This document shows, piece by piece, positions 1-8,730 of a stretch of 42,101 bases of DNA. A model generated the notes under the pieces. The model had not been told where the DNA came from, did not search any database, and saw only the letters and a list, made by a program, of their open reading frames with translations. The position numbers were made by a program, and so were the translations under genes. The stretch lies in the NCBI GenBank assembly GCA_002238965.1, contig MPNJ01000027.1:1-42101 (forward strand), given 5' to 3'. The first letter of the stretch is position 1. Every line of letters begins with the position of its first letter. The stretch is from Nitrospinae bacterium bin107 (GTDB lineage Bacteria > UBA8248).

Positions 1-87
1 GCCAGGTATCTCGACGAGATGCCCAGGGAAGTGGGGCGCAACGAGCGTGGCTACGCTCTTCCCGAATTCAACCATCCCCTCGCTTGA
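1..87 (+). CDS. 3' end of an upstream gene (partial)
   Basis: An open frame enters from the left edge and ends at TGA 85-87, giving the last 28 residues of a protein (ending EFNHPLA). The next gene starts 21 bases later behind its own ribosome binding site, so the two are probably co-transcribed. Too little is visible to name the family. GC-rich codon use matches the downstream DUF2493 gene, so it is probably part of the element's backbone. Confidence 0.5.
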   Translation, partial: ARYLDEMPREVGRNERGYALPEFNHPLA

Positions 88-108
88 GGACAACGAAAGG
101 AGTGGACG

Positions 109-1062
109 ATGACCGCTATACACGACCACAAGGAGATGAACATGAACGAGCACGGCGAGCACGAAGCGCAGAACGAATCTTTCACCGCCATGGTCTGCGA
201 GCAGGCCGCCCTGTTCGGCGCGACTCCGGGGCCGGATGAATTCGACAACCGCCCCGTGTGGGACGAGGGTGAAGCCACCGCCGCCGTCATCAAGGCCTTC
301 GGCGCACTCGCGGAAGCAGCGCCCGACGGCACACAGTTCGCCGACGAACGGGCGAGCCTCCTCTGGGGGTTCGTCAACACCCTCGACGCGCAGACACAGC
401 GGCTCGACCGCGCCGCCGACAAACTCATCCCCGGCATCCGCGAACTACAACGCGAGCAGGACGGCTCCGAGATCCGCTCCCGCGAACTCGAACTCAAGAC
501 CGACCGGGCCAACAACCTCACGGAGCGCAGAGACGCCTTCGAACAGATCAGGGACACGGCAGCAGAGGCCTACCGCATCGAGACCGGCGAGGTATGGCGG
601 CCGAGGCGAGGCTCGCACGTCAGCCAGACCGGCAAGCTGACCTCCGCCGTCATCGAGGCCCGCGACTTCCAGCGCGCCAGAAAGGACCGCGAGAACACGG
701 CTCACTTGCCGCAGGGAACCCTCGTCGCCGTCGCGGGCGGCAAGGAGGCGAGCGACGCCGGCAAAATCATCGCGCATCTCGACAAGGTCAAGGCCAAGTA
801 CGCCGACGTCGTCCTCGTCCACGGCGGCGGCCCCGGTGCTGAGAAGATAGCGGCGGGATGGGCCGAGCGGAACGGCGTCCACCAGGTCGTCTGCAAGCCG
901 GATTGGGATGCGCACGGTCGGGCCGCTCCCTTCCGCAGGAACGACGAGCTCCTCGCACTCCTGCCCAAGGGCGTGGTCGCGTTCCCCGGGTCGGGCATCA
1001 CGGACAACCTCGTCGACAAAGCTAAAACCCTCGGCATCCCCGTCCAGAAAATCGCCGCCTGA
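109..1062 (+). CDS. DUF2493 (YspA-type SLOG) domain protein
   Basis: A 317-aa protein. The C-terminal half (about residues 204-312) is a Rossmann-like SLOG domain of the DUF2493/YspA type: a glycine-rich loop HGGGPGAEKIA at 238-248, a PFRRND motif at 274-279 and a second glycine loop FPGSGIT at 292-298. The N-terminal 200 residues are helical and charged, including QDGSEIRSRELE, as in the long form of this family found on alphaproteobacterial plasmids and integrative elements. SLOG domains are thought to bind nucleotide-derived ligands; no function for this subfamily is known to me. The ATG at 109 has a clear GGAG (AAAGGAGTGGACG) ahead of it; ATGs at 136 and 142 are alternatives. It marks the left end as mobile-element backbone. 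Confidence 0.85.
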   Translation: MTAIHDHKEMNMNEHGEHEAQNESFTAMVCEQAALFGATPGPDEFDNRPVWDEGEATAAVIKAFGALAEAAPDGTQFADERASLLWGFVNTLDAQTQRLDRAADKLIPGIRELQREQDGSEIRSRELELKTDRANNLTERRDAFEQIRDTAAEAYRIETGEVWRPRRGSHVSQTGKLTSAVIEARDFQRARKDRENTAHLPQGTLVAVAGGKEASDAGKIIAHLDKVKAKYADVVLVHGGGPGAEKIAAGWAERNGVHQVVCKPDWDAHGRAAPFRRNDELLALLPKGVVAFPGSGITDNLVDKAKTLGIPVQKIAA

Positions 1063-1540
1063 TGTGAAGCACCTGACGGGTCGCGTCGTCTGACTATCGG
1101 ACGGTGCGGCCCGTCGCCTCTTTCCTCGATCATTCCACCGCACCTCTCCTGGTTGCTCCGATCGCCTCCTCCCGCTCAATCACCGCGGCGGCTCCCGCTC
1201 GCCATTCTCACCGGCAAAAAATTCCCCGACTCGCGTTCCAAAAGATCCCTGCGCTAGCCGCCCTTCGGCGTTTCTTTCAGTACACCGGACGCACCTCGGT
1301 GCAGGTACAGGCCATGCGCGCGCCTGTCATGCAGCGTCTTGCGCAAACGACGACAAGACCCCTCCCGTTGTTGTCGGAACGAGCGTATGCTCATAGCATA
1401 CGACTGTATCCCATTGAAATAACATCACTTTGAAAATGGTGGTAGAGTCGAGGACTGGCGCGCCAACGTTAGGGTCCGGTGGCTGTTCCGTCGCTTTCGC
1501 TCCGGGCCTCAGTCCGACTCCCTTGGTCACGTTTCCAGTC
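1063..1540. other. Intergenic region after the DUF2493 gene, including an inverted repeat
   Basis: No convincing gene. It contains a perfect 7-bp inverted repeat with a 5-base loop (CGTATGC, loop TCATA, GCATACG) at 1384-1402, which could be an operator or protein-binding site. A second short palindrome (GCACC TC GGTGC) lies near 1290-1301. The right part, about 1440-1540, is probably the 3' end of the group II intron (domain VI) on the minus strand; the exact intron/exon junction cannot be placed by eye. Confidence 0.4.
1384..1402. repeat. Perfect inverted repeat, possible operator
   Basis: CGTATGC (1384-1390) and GCATACG (1396-1402) are exact reverse complements separated by TCATA. There is no T-run beside it, so a rho-independent terminator is unlikely. 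It lies between the DUF2493 gene and the intron. A regulator or recombinase site is possible, but nothing further supports either. Confidence 0.35.
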
Positions 1541-1548
1541 CCCGCTCA

Positions 1549-1585
<37 letters not shown>

Positions 1586-1593
1586 GGACGGGA

Positions 1594-2934
1594 TCATGCC
1601 TTCGCGCTCGGAAGGCTCATTGCCGTCCGCGAGAGGTGAGAGAGGCCGTATTGGTCGTACAGCCGCTCGACCGGGAAGCGCACAGACCTCCCGGTTTTCA
1701 CCTTGTGCTTCAGACAGAGCCACCGGTGCAGCCGCCGGGCCGTGTGGTCTTCGACCGCGCGGTAGGCCGGGCTGACCTGCCCAAGGCTGAAGTAGTTCGC
1801 CCATCCCGTTATCGTCCGGTTCAGGCGCTCCACCATTACCTCCGGCGGCAGCCAGCCGTGCCCTTTCGCCGTCATGTCACTGACCTTGCGGCAGATGCCC
1901 TGAACGCTCGCCTTGCTGGGCCGGGTACCGATGTAAGACCCCTTCCCGCTGTAGCGATAGTTGCGTCCGATGCGGTATCCGAGGAATTCGAACGCCTCCT
2001 CCGGGCACCGCAGACATCGGGTTTTCCGTTCATTGACCGTCAGCTTCAGTCCCCCCATGAGCCGCTCGACCGCCGCCAGCATCTCCGCCGCCGGGGCCTT
2101 GCCGAGCACACAGAGGTCGTCGGCGTAAACCACGATTTCCGAACGGAAGCGCCGGGCATGGCCCAGCACCTTCCAGCCCAGTACGAAGCGCCGCATGTAG
2201 AGGTTGCTGGCCAGCGGGGATATCGGCGCCCCTTGCGGGGTTCCTTTCCGCTCCTTGCGCGCCCGGTTCGTGCGGCGCTTGCCGCCCTTGCCGTCCTCCT
2301 CCTCCACCGGCATTTCCAGCCACGCCTTGATGAGCTTGAGCATCCGCCCGTCGCTGATGCGCCGCGCGAAGCTCTTCAGAAGCTCGGCATGCGGAATCTC
2401 GCCGAAGTAGTTGGACATGTCGCAATCGACCACCTCGTTGTGTCCCCTGTGCAGGAGACGCCAGACACGTTTCACCGCGTCGTGGGCGCTTCGTTCCGGC
2501 CTGTAGGCGTACTGCTCCGGTTGCAGGTCCGCTTCGAATATCGGCTCAAGCACGAGCAGGGCCGACGTCTGCGCCACCCGGTCCCTTATGCAGGGGATGC
2601 CCAGAGGCCGGAACTTGCCGGGCTGTTTCTTCGGGATGAGGACTTGTCGCACAGGCTTCGGTGCGTATACCCCATCCTTCAGTTCCCGCGCCAGTTCCCC
2701 GAGCCAGCGTCCCACGCCGTACGACTCGATGTCCGCGAACGTCTCCCCGTCCATCCCGGCGGCCCCGCGATTGCGGCGGACCCGCCTCCAGGCTTCGGCC
2801 AGAAAGTCTTCGCGCCACACCTTGTCTATCAGCGCGTGGAAGCGCCGTCCGGGTTCTTCCTTGGCTTTCGCATGTAACACGGTCTGGAGTTTCCGAGCCT
2901 TTTCCGACCCTGATAGGCTCTCGCCAGTGGTCAT
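1594..2934 (-). CDS. ltrA: Group II intron reverse transcriptase/maturase
   Basis: A 446-aa intron-encoded protein that copies intron RNA into DNA and helps it splice. Visible parts are the RT core with CDMSNYF (motif A aspartate), the GTPQGAPISPLASN motif near residue 235, the YADD active site near 270, and the maturase X domain (GWANYF around 380-430). The protein stops soon after the maturase domain, so it has no HNH endonuclease domain; such introns depend on other ways to prime and choose target sites. I prefer the ATG at 2934, which has GGGAGG seven bases upstream, over the ATG at 2955. A long antisense reading frame across it is a GC-rich shadow. Confidence 0.93.
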   Translation of the reverse strand: MTTGESLSGSEKARKLQTVLHAKAKEEPGRRFHALIDKVWREDFLAEAWRRVRRNRGAAGMDGETFADIESYGVGRWLGELARELKDGVYAPKPVRQVLIPKKQPGKFRPLGIPCIRDRVAQTSALLVLEPIFEADLQPEQYAYRPERSAHDAVKRVWRLLHRGHNEVVDCDMSNYFGEIPHAELLKSFARRISDGRMLKLIKAWLEMPVEEEDGKGGKRRTNRARKERKGTPQGAPISPLASNLYMRRFVLGWKVLGHARRFRSEIVVYADDLCVLGKAPAAEMLAAVERLMGGLKLTVNERKTRCLRCPEEAFEFLGYRIGRNYRYSGKGSYIGTRPSKASVQGICRKVSDMTAKGHGWLPPEVMVERLNRTITGWANYFSLGQVSPAYRAVEDHTARRLHRWLCLKHKVKTGRSVRFPVERLYDQYGLSHLSRTAMSLPSAKA

Positions 2935-3394
2935 GCCCTTCCTCCCTTTCCGCATCGTTCCCGAACCAGGGCTCCTTTCCTCCGCCGGCGTTACCCGGCC
3001 TCTCAGGTACTACGAGCCCATCCGCCACCCTGCCGGCCCGGCCTGCCCCTCGCGGGGTTCCGGTTGGAGTGTGCGCTCCACCGGCAGGGCTTCCCGTGTT
3101 GCTGCCGTTCCCATCTTCCATGCGTGCCGCCGCCACTACCCCGGCGAGACCGGCCGGTGCTCGTGTCGCTCGCTTTCCGGCCGGTGTCAGCCTTCCCCGT
3201 TGCATAGGCGGGTCGGCCCTCGCATCATACATTTTCGAGGCCTGCTCGGCGTTCACTCGCGTTGCGGCCCGCATGGTCGCTGAGCCGCCCAAGGCGGCCC
3301 TTTTCCATCGGAGTGCTTCAGGCCATGTCGTTGCCTCCATCACCCGCCCCGATTGCTACCGGCTGGAGCGACAGTTGCCGGGCGGGATTCGCAC

Positions 3395-3660
3395 CCGCTA
3401 GGGAATAGCGCCTTTCCACGGCGCACTATGCTCTTTGTAATACGGCGTAACACAGGAATCTCCGGCGCGAATGGCGATCGGCATTCGGACGGAGGTACGT
3501 TGCGCTATGATGAATACCGATTTGGTATTGCGATTTTTTGCATCGATTCGAGGACTTCCCGGTTCGCGACGAGTTTGTTCGGTGAAAGGAAAGCAGAATT
3601 TCGCGAGCGTTTCGGGACCGGAATCGATGAAAATCTTTACGAAAAGGAGCGGCGAAACGA
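3395..3660. promoter_or_regulatory. Leader of the relaxosome-like gene; possible oriT-type inverted repeat
   Basis: No gene is supported. The region starts with the hairpin (3396-3410) beside the intron insertion point. At 3513-3529 there is a perfect inverted repeat AATACC-GATTT-GGTATT, followed four bases later by a run of six T. It lies about 130 bases upstream of a ribbon-helix-helix gene of the relaxosome type, and such genes often sit beside oriT. It could instead be a terminator or an operator. The ribosome binding site for the next gene (AAAAGGAG) is at the right end. Confidence 0.35.
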
Positions 3661-4002
3661 ATGGCTCAGACGGCACAGAAGAATATCCGTTTCACGTTTG
3701 AGGAGTGGATACGCGTCGAAAAAGAGGCGCGAGAGCGCAACATTTCGCCGAACCGACTGGTGGTCGAACTCGCCATGGAGGGTCTGGAGCGCCGCGAATG
3801 GCCGCGTACCGAAGCGGAAACCCACCTCCTTCGATCAGCCATGTTCACCGCGCAGGCCATCATTTGCGACATGGAGAAGAACGGACGCGAGGAAGAGATC
3901 GATCAAATCAGTCGGAATATCTCCGAAGTCGCGCCGGAATTGCCGAGAAATTTGGCGAAGGATCCGCAGGATTCGGCGGGTTCGACAAGTGAGAATTTAT
4001 GA
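3661..4002 (+). CDS. Ribbon-helix-helix relaxosome accessory protein (MobC-like)
   Basis: A 113-aa protein. Residues 7-45 (KNIRFTFEEWIRVEKEARER... then NRLVVELAMEGL) have the pattern of a ribbon-helix-helix DNA-binding fold: a short beta strand followed by two helices. The rest is helical and acidic. Size and pattern match small mobilisation proteins that bind oriT and recruit the relaxase, but a plain RHH regulator is possible. The ATG at 3661 follows AAAAGGAGCGGCGAAACGA, a strong ribosome binding site. No relaxase gene is adjacent, so if this is a relaxosome part its partner is outside the window or was displaced by the inserted defence genes. Confidence 0.55.
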   Translation: MAQTAQKNIRFTFEEWIRVEKEARERNISPNRLVVELAMEGLERREWPRTEAETHLLRSAMFTAQAIICDMEKNGREEEIDQISRNISEVAPELPRNLAKDPQDSAGSTSENL

Positions 4003-4104
4003 GTTAAGTCACTGATATTGGAAAGTGCGTAGGAGTTGGAGCATCTTGTAGACCTACATTTTGTCCCGAACCGTTCGATTGGAGTGAAAATTTTCAGGGT
4101 GGTT

Positions 4105-6381
4105 CTATCGCTCCTTTTGTTTTCGAGCAATGCATATAGCCTCATAAGGCATTTCCCAATTGTCGATGCACCTCCCGAAGACACAGCACTCTTCAGATAG
4201 TGATTGCTCTAGAGCTTCGGATGCTAGTTGTTCCATAATTGTTCTATGGGTAGGACGCAATTCGTCTGGATACAAATAGAAGATCAATCGCGCTTTTCGA
4301 TTCTTCTGCGGCTGAATCTGCAAGGAATTTATATGTGATGGGTCGCTATAGTTTTTCCGGACCATCTGTCTTAATTTAGCGAGGGCTTTTTCCAACTCCC
4401 GTTGTTCGGTAAAGCTGGCAGCGTTAAGGAGATGCAACCCCGTCATTGTCCACCCTTCTGGACGTCTTTGGCATAGTCGCTCGATTATTTTGCGGAACAG
4501 TGGTCTGTGTTTAGCTTTTGGTTTGGGTAATTTCACGCCTGCATCGCGAGAATTGTAATATTGATCAATTGACTCCGAGAGTCCTGTTACTACAAAAAAC
4601 TCATTATTCTTTTCAAGCTCCGCTAGATTGAAACCTGTTTCCAGATAAAGGCCAAGAAAATCCATCTCGTCGCCCAATAGATCGTCGAATGACTTTTGAA
4701 AGAACGTCCTCTCACACAGATAGTGAAGAATGAGGACCGGATTATCGAGAATGTCGATAAGGCACATGAAGTCAGCGATAGAAATCGTAGGTGCAAGGTC
4801 GTGATCGACGGGAATCCATCCAATCCGTTTGAATTCATCTTCTGCCGAGCTAAGAATCGAAAGATCATCGAGAGTAACAGATAGTCTGATGACTCGATCA
4901 ACCTTGAATGGGTCAATGCCTAATTCTCTCACAGTCGTTCTTGCTTTTTCATCACCGTTTTGCGCATCAACGATAAGTTTTTCCAGACGGCTTGACTGCA
5001 CCGAGGGTTCCAGGACTAGTTCTTGGATATGCCTCTTCACGCGGTCAGGCGCACCTCTCAACCCCTCAGGAGTCAACCGACTCGATTTCGCTTCGGCAAT
5101 GACAACCATCCTATCTATTATTGCAAGGCAATCATTTTCAAATTCCTGATCATCCCATCGCCATTTCAAGTTAGTGCTGATAGTGGCGCTAGGCAACGCG
5201 GTCTTAAGGACCTCACCGAGTTTTGACTCTAAAAAACGGGCGCGTGCCCTCTCAAGCTCTTTTTGTAAACCTGCTGTTTCACCCAGTTTGGCTATTATGG
5301 GATTTATATGACTGAAAAATGCTTGCGGCATAGGGATGAAAAAGCTCTCTCCGAGATCGATACTTGGTGCGACCCATACCGGGTTATTGAGAAACAGATA
5401 CTCGGGTTTGGTATCCATGAGGTTTTCCAGCGGCAATGAAATTGCCCGTAAGATTGTTTCCACCATTTCTGGGGCGTGCCCTGTCAGCGTAGCGACCTCA
5501 TCACATTGATACGTCGAACATTCATGAAGGCGAAGATCCAGATGAGCCCTCAAGAAGCCAAGCATGCCTTTCCGCTTAATCCCAGGTGGTAGCGCCGCGA
5601 TCATTTCTTCAGGATTACCGACGAGATCCGGCACGTTCTCGTAGTACAGCTTGACCATTTGGCGAGTATTCTTGCCGCGTTGAACCTTCTGTAAAATTCG
5701 AAAATGTTCGTTAATTCGACGTTCGTATTCGTCAAAGACGAATTTCATCAATCGTACAAGGTCACTGATACTGAATCCAAGGTGGGCTGAAAAATCTTCA
5801 TCGAGTGCTCCATATAGCTCGGTGGTGATCTTAACAACTTCGCTGAAATAACCCCAATTGCGGACTGCATGTGTGTGAAACCGGATACGCTCTTGAAGAT
5901 ATAGAACAGCCATTTTCTGTTCATCTTTAACCTTCTGCCCCGCAAGGACACGCTGGAAGAAAAACGTCTCTGATAACTTTGGTACAATGTCGAATACTGT
6001 CTGCATAACATCAGGGGGCAGAGGCTTCTTGCCCCACTCCTCTAACGGGATGGTCAGCAATACCGCTTGGAGTAACTCGGCATGATATTGTTCAATGTTC
6101 GGAAGAGCTTTTTGGTGATTACCATTATTGGTGACATTTTTCAGGAGACCATAAGTGGCGAACGATGCCATGATCCCCAAGGGGTGACTTGTCCGAAATT
6201 GCTCTCTCACGGTCTCAAGCATTTCAGGAAATTCGGCAACGCTATTCGCTGCCGTCTCTCGAATCGCGGTTTTAAATTTCTCAAGATCGCGCGGAGGATT
6301 AACGGTAGAAAACTTGATCGTGAGATCTTTTGGTCTACGCACACGAGTTCGTTGTCGACGTTTTTTGTTCTTCTTTTTCAT
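4105..6381 (-). CDS. Large protein with a PD-(D/E)xK nuclease-like domain
   Basis: A 758-aa protein of no named family that I recognise. The middle (about 380-460) has the signature of a restriction-endonuclease-like fold: a helix with glutamate (LESKLGEVL), a beta hairpin, then END (D417) and, 13 residues on, VVIAEAKSS with E430 and K432. This is the D...ExK arrangement seen in NERD and related nucleases. The N-terminus is very basic (MKKKNKKRRQRTRVRRPK), and the 330 residues before the nuclease are mainly helical. The C-terminus ends in a cysteine-containing segment (ECCVFGRCIDNW). It stands alone, is AT-richer than the flanking backbone, and lies beside other defence genes, so a defence nuclease is likely but unproven. 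Confidence 0.7.
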   Translation of the reverse strand: MKKKNKKRRQRTRVRRPKDLTIKFSTVNPPRDLEKFKTAIRETAANSVAEFPEMLETVREQFRTSHPLGIMASFATYGLLKNVTNNGNHQKALPNIEQYHAELLQAVLLTIPLEEWGKKPLPPDVMQTVFDIVPKLSETFFFQRVLAGQKVKDEQKMAVLYLQERIRFHTHAVRNWGYFSEVVKITTELYGALDEDFSAHLGFSISDLVRLMKFVFDEYERRINEHFRILQKVQRGKNTRQMVKLYYENVPDLVGNPEEMIAALPPGIKRKGMLGFLRAHLDLRLHECSTYQCDEVATLTGHAPEMVETILRAISLPLENLMDTKPEYLFLNNPVWVAPSIDLGESFFIPMPQAFFSHINPIIAKLGETAGLQKELERARARFLESKLGEVLKTALPSATISTNLKWRWDDQEFENDCLAIIDRMVVIAEAKSSRLTPEGLRGAPDRVKRHIQELVLEPSVQSSRLEKLIVDAQNGDEKARTTVRELGIDPFKVDRVIRLSVTLDDLSILSSAEDEFKRIGWIPVDHDLAPTISIADFMCLIDILDNPVLILHYLCERTFFQKSFDDLLGDEMDFLGLYLETGFNLAELEKNNEFFVVTGLSESIDQYYNSRDAGVKLPKPKAKHRPLFRKIIERLCQRRPEGWTMTGLHLLNAASFTEQRELEKALAKLRQMVRKNYSDPSHINSLQIQPQKNRKARLIFYLYPDELRPTHRTIMEQLASEALEQSLSEECCVFGRCIDNWEMPYEAICIARKQKER

Positions 6382-7169
6382 GTCAGTATTTCACCAAGTG
6401 GGTTTTACTGTGTTCGCACAATGCAGAAATTTACAATTCCGACATTATAAAGGCTGAGAAATTACAATCTCTCCCCACTTCCATGAATTAGTTCCACCAA
6501 ATCTTACACGCGTGCCACCGTCAGTCACGGATATACTTGATACACGAGTGTTCTGGAAGGGCATTTGTCCGCAGATTGTAAATATGCGGGTGTTGGGAGG
6601 CCACGTTCAGCTTGTCACCATCGACCAGCACTAGTAGTGAGCCCGACTTCGACTCGAAGAATGTGGTATTGCAGCCATACCGATGATGGATTTTTCTGCC
6701 ATCATCTTATTTTGAGACTTAACCCTTCGATGCCTTGCTGTTAAGTATGGCCTCAAACGTATCGGGAACGCCTAGGGCAGGAAATCCGAACATGGTAGCG
6801 CTATTGCTCGCTCAGGTGTTCGCTTCCCTATGCGCTGGATCATCCTGTGCGTAATATTCATTGTGTTATTGTGGCTTGCTCCGCCTCGCGGTGAAGCGAT
6901 CAAGGTTACCATTAATGCTGTTTCTTGCTGTGAAGGTAGGATGATTTGTCGTCACTCCTAAGAATCAGAACAGATAACCTTGGAGCACCACCCTTGGGAT
7001 GAAATGTTGCTTGTGCTGAACACCGATATCAGCATCATTAAGATAGATACTACGTCAGTTGAGACTTGAATACGTCCGATGAATCAAATTTTCATGAGTA
7101 TGAGAGAGCGATATATCCAAATTTGGTGCCGGTGACTGATTCGCCGTGCCCTTCTAGAAGCCTGACAAC
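6382..7169. other. Long intergenic region with one possible tiny membrane-protein gene
   Basis: About 790 bases without a supported gene of normal size. The left end should hold the promoter of the minus-strand 758-aa gene. A 43-codon reading frame with a hydrophobic N-terminus lies at 6830-6961 and is listed separately. The rest has many stops in all frames and may be decayed DNA; 6590-6680 has codon-like patches but no continuous frame. Confidence 0.4.
6830..6961 (+). CDS. Possible 43-aa secreted or membrane micro-protein
   Basis: The frame ATG 6830 to TAA 6961 encodes a short peptide. Residues 3-18 (WIILCVIFIVLLWLAP) would make a signal or membrane segment, followed by GEAIKVTINAVSCCEGRMICRHS with three cysteines. 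The layout resembles small exported or lysis-type peptides, but there is no clear ribosome binding site and no homologue I can name. It may be chance or a fragment. Confidence 0.2.
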   Translation: MRWIILCVIFIVLLWLAPPRGEAIKVTINAVSCCEGRMICRHS

Positions 7170-8078
7170 TTGATAGTGTTCTTGACATCCCAATCCCGGC
7201 TAACCACACTACGTATTATGAGATTTGCACCAATGTTCTTAGTCGACACTGAATCAATCATCCAGGAATTGGAGACAATGAAAGCGATATCTGAAAATAT
7301 CAGCATTCGCAGAGAGGTTGCCGACCTCGTCATGAAATATAATTGGCAGACTCCCGAGGACGGCAAACGCATGCTTGGCTGGCTAGCCTGCGCACTGGTT
7401 AGTGATTCACTCAGACACCGACCGCACATCTGGCTGTCCGGCTACCCGAGCAAGTCTTGGTTCATGGACCATGTCCAATACGCGCTTCACCAGCATCGTT
7501 CTGATTTCCATCATTCTCCGTCTCAGTACCACGTTCGCACTGGGAAATTACCTCCGCAGGTGATCGACATGGCGGATTATCGGGATGTCAACAATCAAAT
7601 CATTGCTCACAACAGACGCAAAGTGAAAAAGGTGATCCAAGCCTGTCGGGCCGCGAGCGGACGTTTTGATAGGTGCGGAGAATACGGGCCTCTCTGTTTT
7701 TCCGCATGCCTGATGTCATGGAACCAACCGGACATGACTCGCTACGAGACTAGACAGTTCGCGCCGGTGCGTCTGAAATCGAAAATACAGTATGAGGAAT
7801 TCTCGCGCTATGAAGCTGAAATAGACAGGCTTCTCGGCGACAGCGCGGGATTGGCTATGGGTTTGCAAAAATCGATCCTTGAATCGGCAGGTGAAATAGC
7901 GGAACTCGCAATTAGACTTGACCACCAGGCAGGACACGATGGTAGCGATGATCTGCACAAGGTCGAGATAAACGCGATCAGAGGTGCGCTCAGTGCTGGA
8001 TGGCAATGGTGGTCTGGTACGGATGAATTACTCGGATATTGGAAGGGAGAACGACCGATTGATGGAGATCAGGAGTGA
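7170..8078 (+). CDS. Degenerate plasmid/phage primase-helicase-like protein
   Basis: A 302-aa reading frame. Residues 66-97 (MLGWLACALVSDSLRHRPHIWLSGYPSKSW) closely follow the segment of plasmid/phage primase-helicases that leads into the Walker A loop (typically GWL..AP..GAL.WRPHIW.TG..GSGKS). Here the loop itself is lost: GYPSKSW has no GxxxxGK. The C-terminal third (about 205-290) resembles the helical end of the same proteins, including INAIRGALSAGW. The protein is much shorter than an intact enzyme, so the AAA+ core appears deleted; it is probably a decayed relic. The start is uncertain: ATGs at 7218 and 7278 are alternatives, and only 7278 has a GGAG (GGAGACAATG). Confidence 0.5.
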   Translation: MIVFLTSQSRLTTLRIMRFAPMFLVDTESIIQELETMKAISENISIRREVADLVMKYNWQTPEDGKRMLGWLACALVSDSLRHRPHIWLSGYPSKSWFMDHVQYALHQHRSDFHHSPSQYHVRTGKLPPQVIDMADYRDVNNQIIAHNRRKVKKVIQACRAASGRFDRCGEYGPLCFSACLMSWNQPDMTRYETRQFAPVRLKSKIQYEEFSRYEAEIDRLLGDSAGLAMGLQKSILESAGEIAELAIRLDHQAGHDGSDDLHKVEINAIRGALSAGWQWWSGTDELLGYWKGERPIDGDQE

Positions 8079-8730
8079 CGATCATACTCGTTCGCCAGAA
8101 CCTCAGTGAAGATATCGGTTTATGCGTTTCCTAAAACTTCGATTTTCTAGCACCTATTTTCCAGAAGATTTGCTCGCGATTGAGCTATTGCAAACTCTGG
8201 TATATGGCCGTCGTCTATCAGGCGGCTTTCCTACCCGTTTCTCTTTCGTTCACCCCGTCGATGAACTTCACCTAAGTGAGCACACAGGCCAATTGACAAA
8301 AGCTGCGTAGGCGGCACAGCTAGGAAGTCGTAGTAGACAAGCAACACTTCTCAGCTCCTCACCTAGCAGTTGGTTGTTCGAGGGTATTTTCGCCTGAAAA
8401 GAGTTGAGGAAACACTCGAACGCCTTGTTCCCACTCACTCGGATCGGTTCACCATATCTCGTGGAGTATCTATCTACCCCCACACCGAAGCGAGAATCTA
8501 TCTGTTACGCACGACCATGTTTCCGCATAGTCCGTCGAGCGCGACATATTAACTGAGGGACGAAAAAGCTGAAATCGGGCAAATCAGCTATAAGATATCC
8601 ACAATCACTCCGGAATTAGACTAAATATCATCCACCGAGTACGAGTTATTCTCAGAAACTAGTGGGCAAGAAAAACAAAACAATGCTGCAATTCCGAGAA
8701 ATCCATATGAGCCCAGCAAATTCAAACCCT
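8079..8730. other. Intergenic region, no supported gene
   Basis: About 650 bases between the degenerate primase-like gene and the end of the 1511-aa gene. Short open frames exist (for example about 62 codons from 8122), but none has a good ribosome binding site, recognisable motifs or consistent codon use. It may be decayed sequence from the same element as the primase remnant. Confidence 0.5.

Noticed and set aside
445-1179. 244-codon minus-strand frame over the DUF2493 gene
   Set aside because: The plus-strand frame has the SLOG motifs and a ribosome binding site; the antisense frame has neither.
1636-2877. 413-codon plus-strand frame across the intron ORF
   Set aside because: It is antisense to the RT/maturase, has no recognisable motif and is an expected shadow in GC-rich DNA.
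8122-8310. 62-codon frame in the gap before the 1511-aa gene
   Set aside because: No ribosome binding site or motif; probably chance or a remnant.
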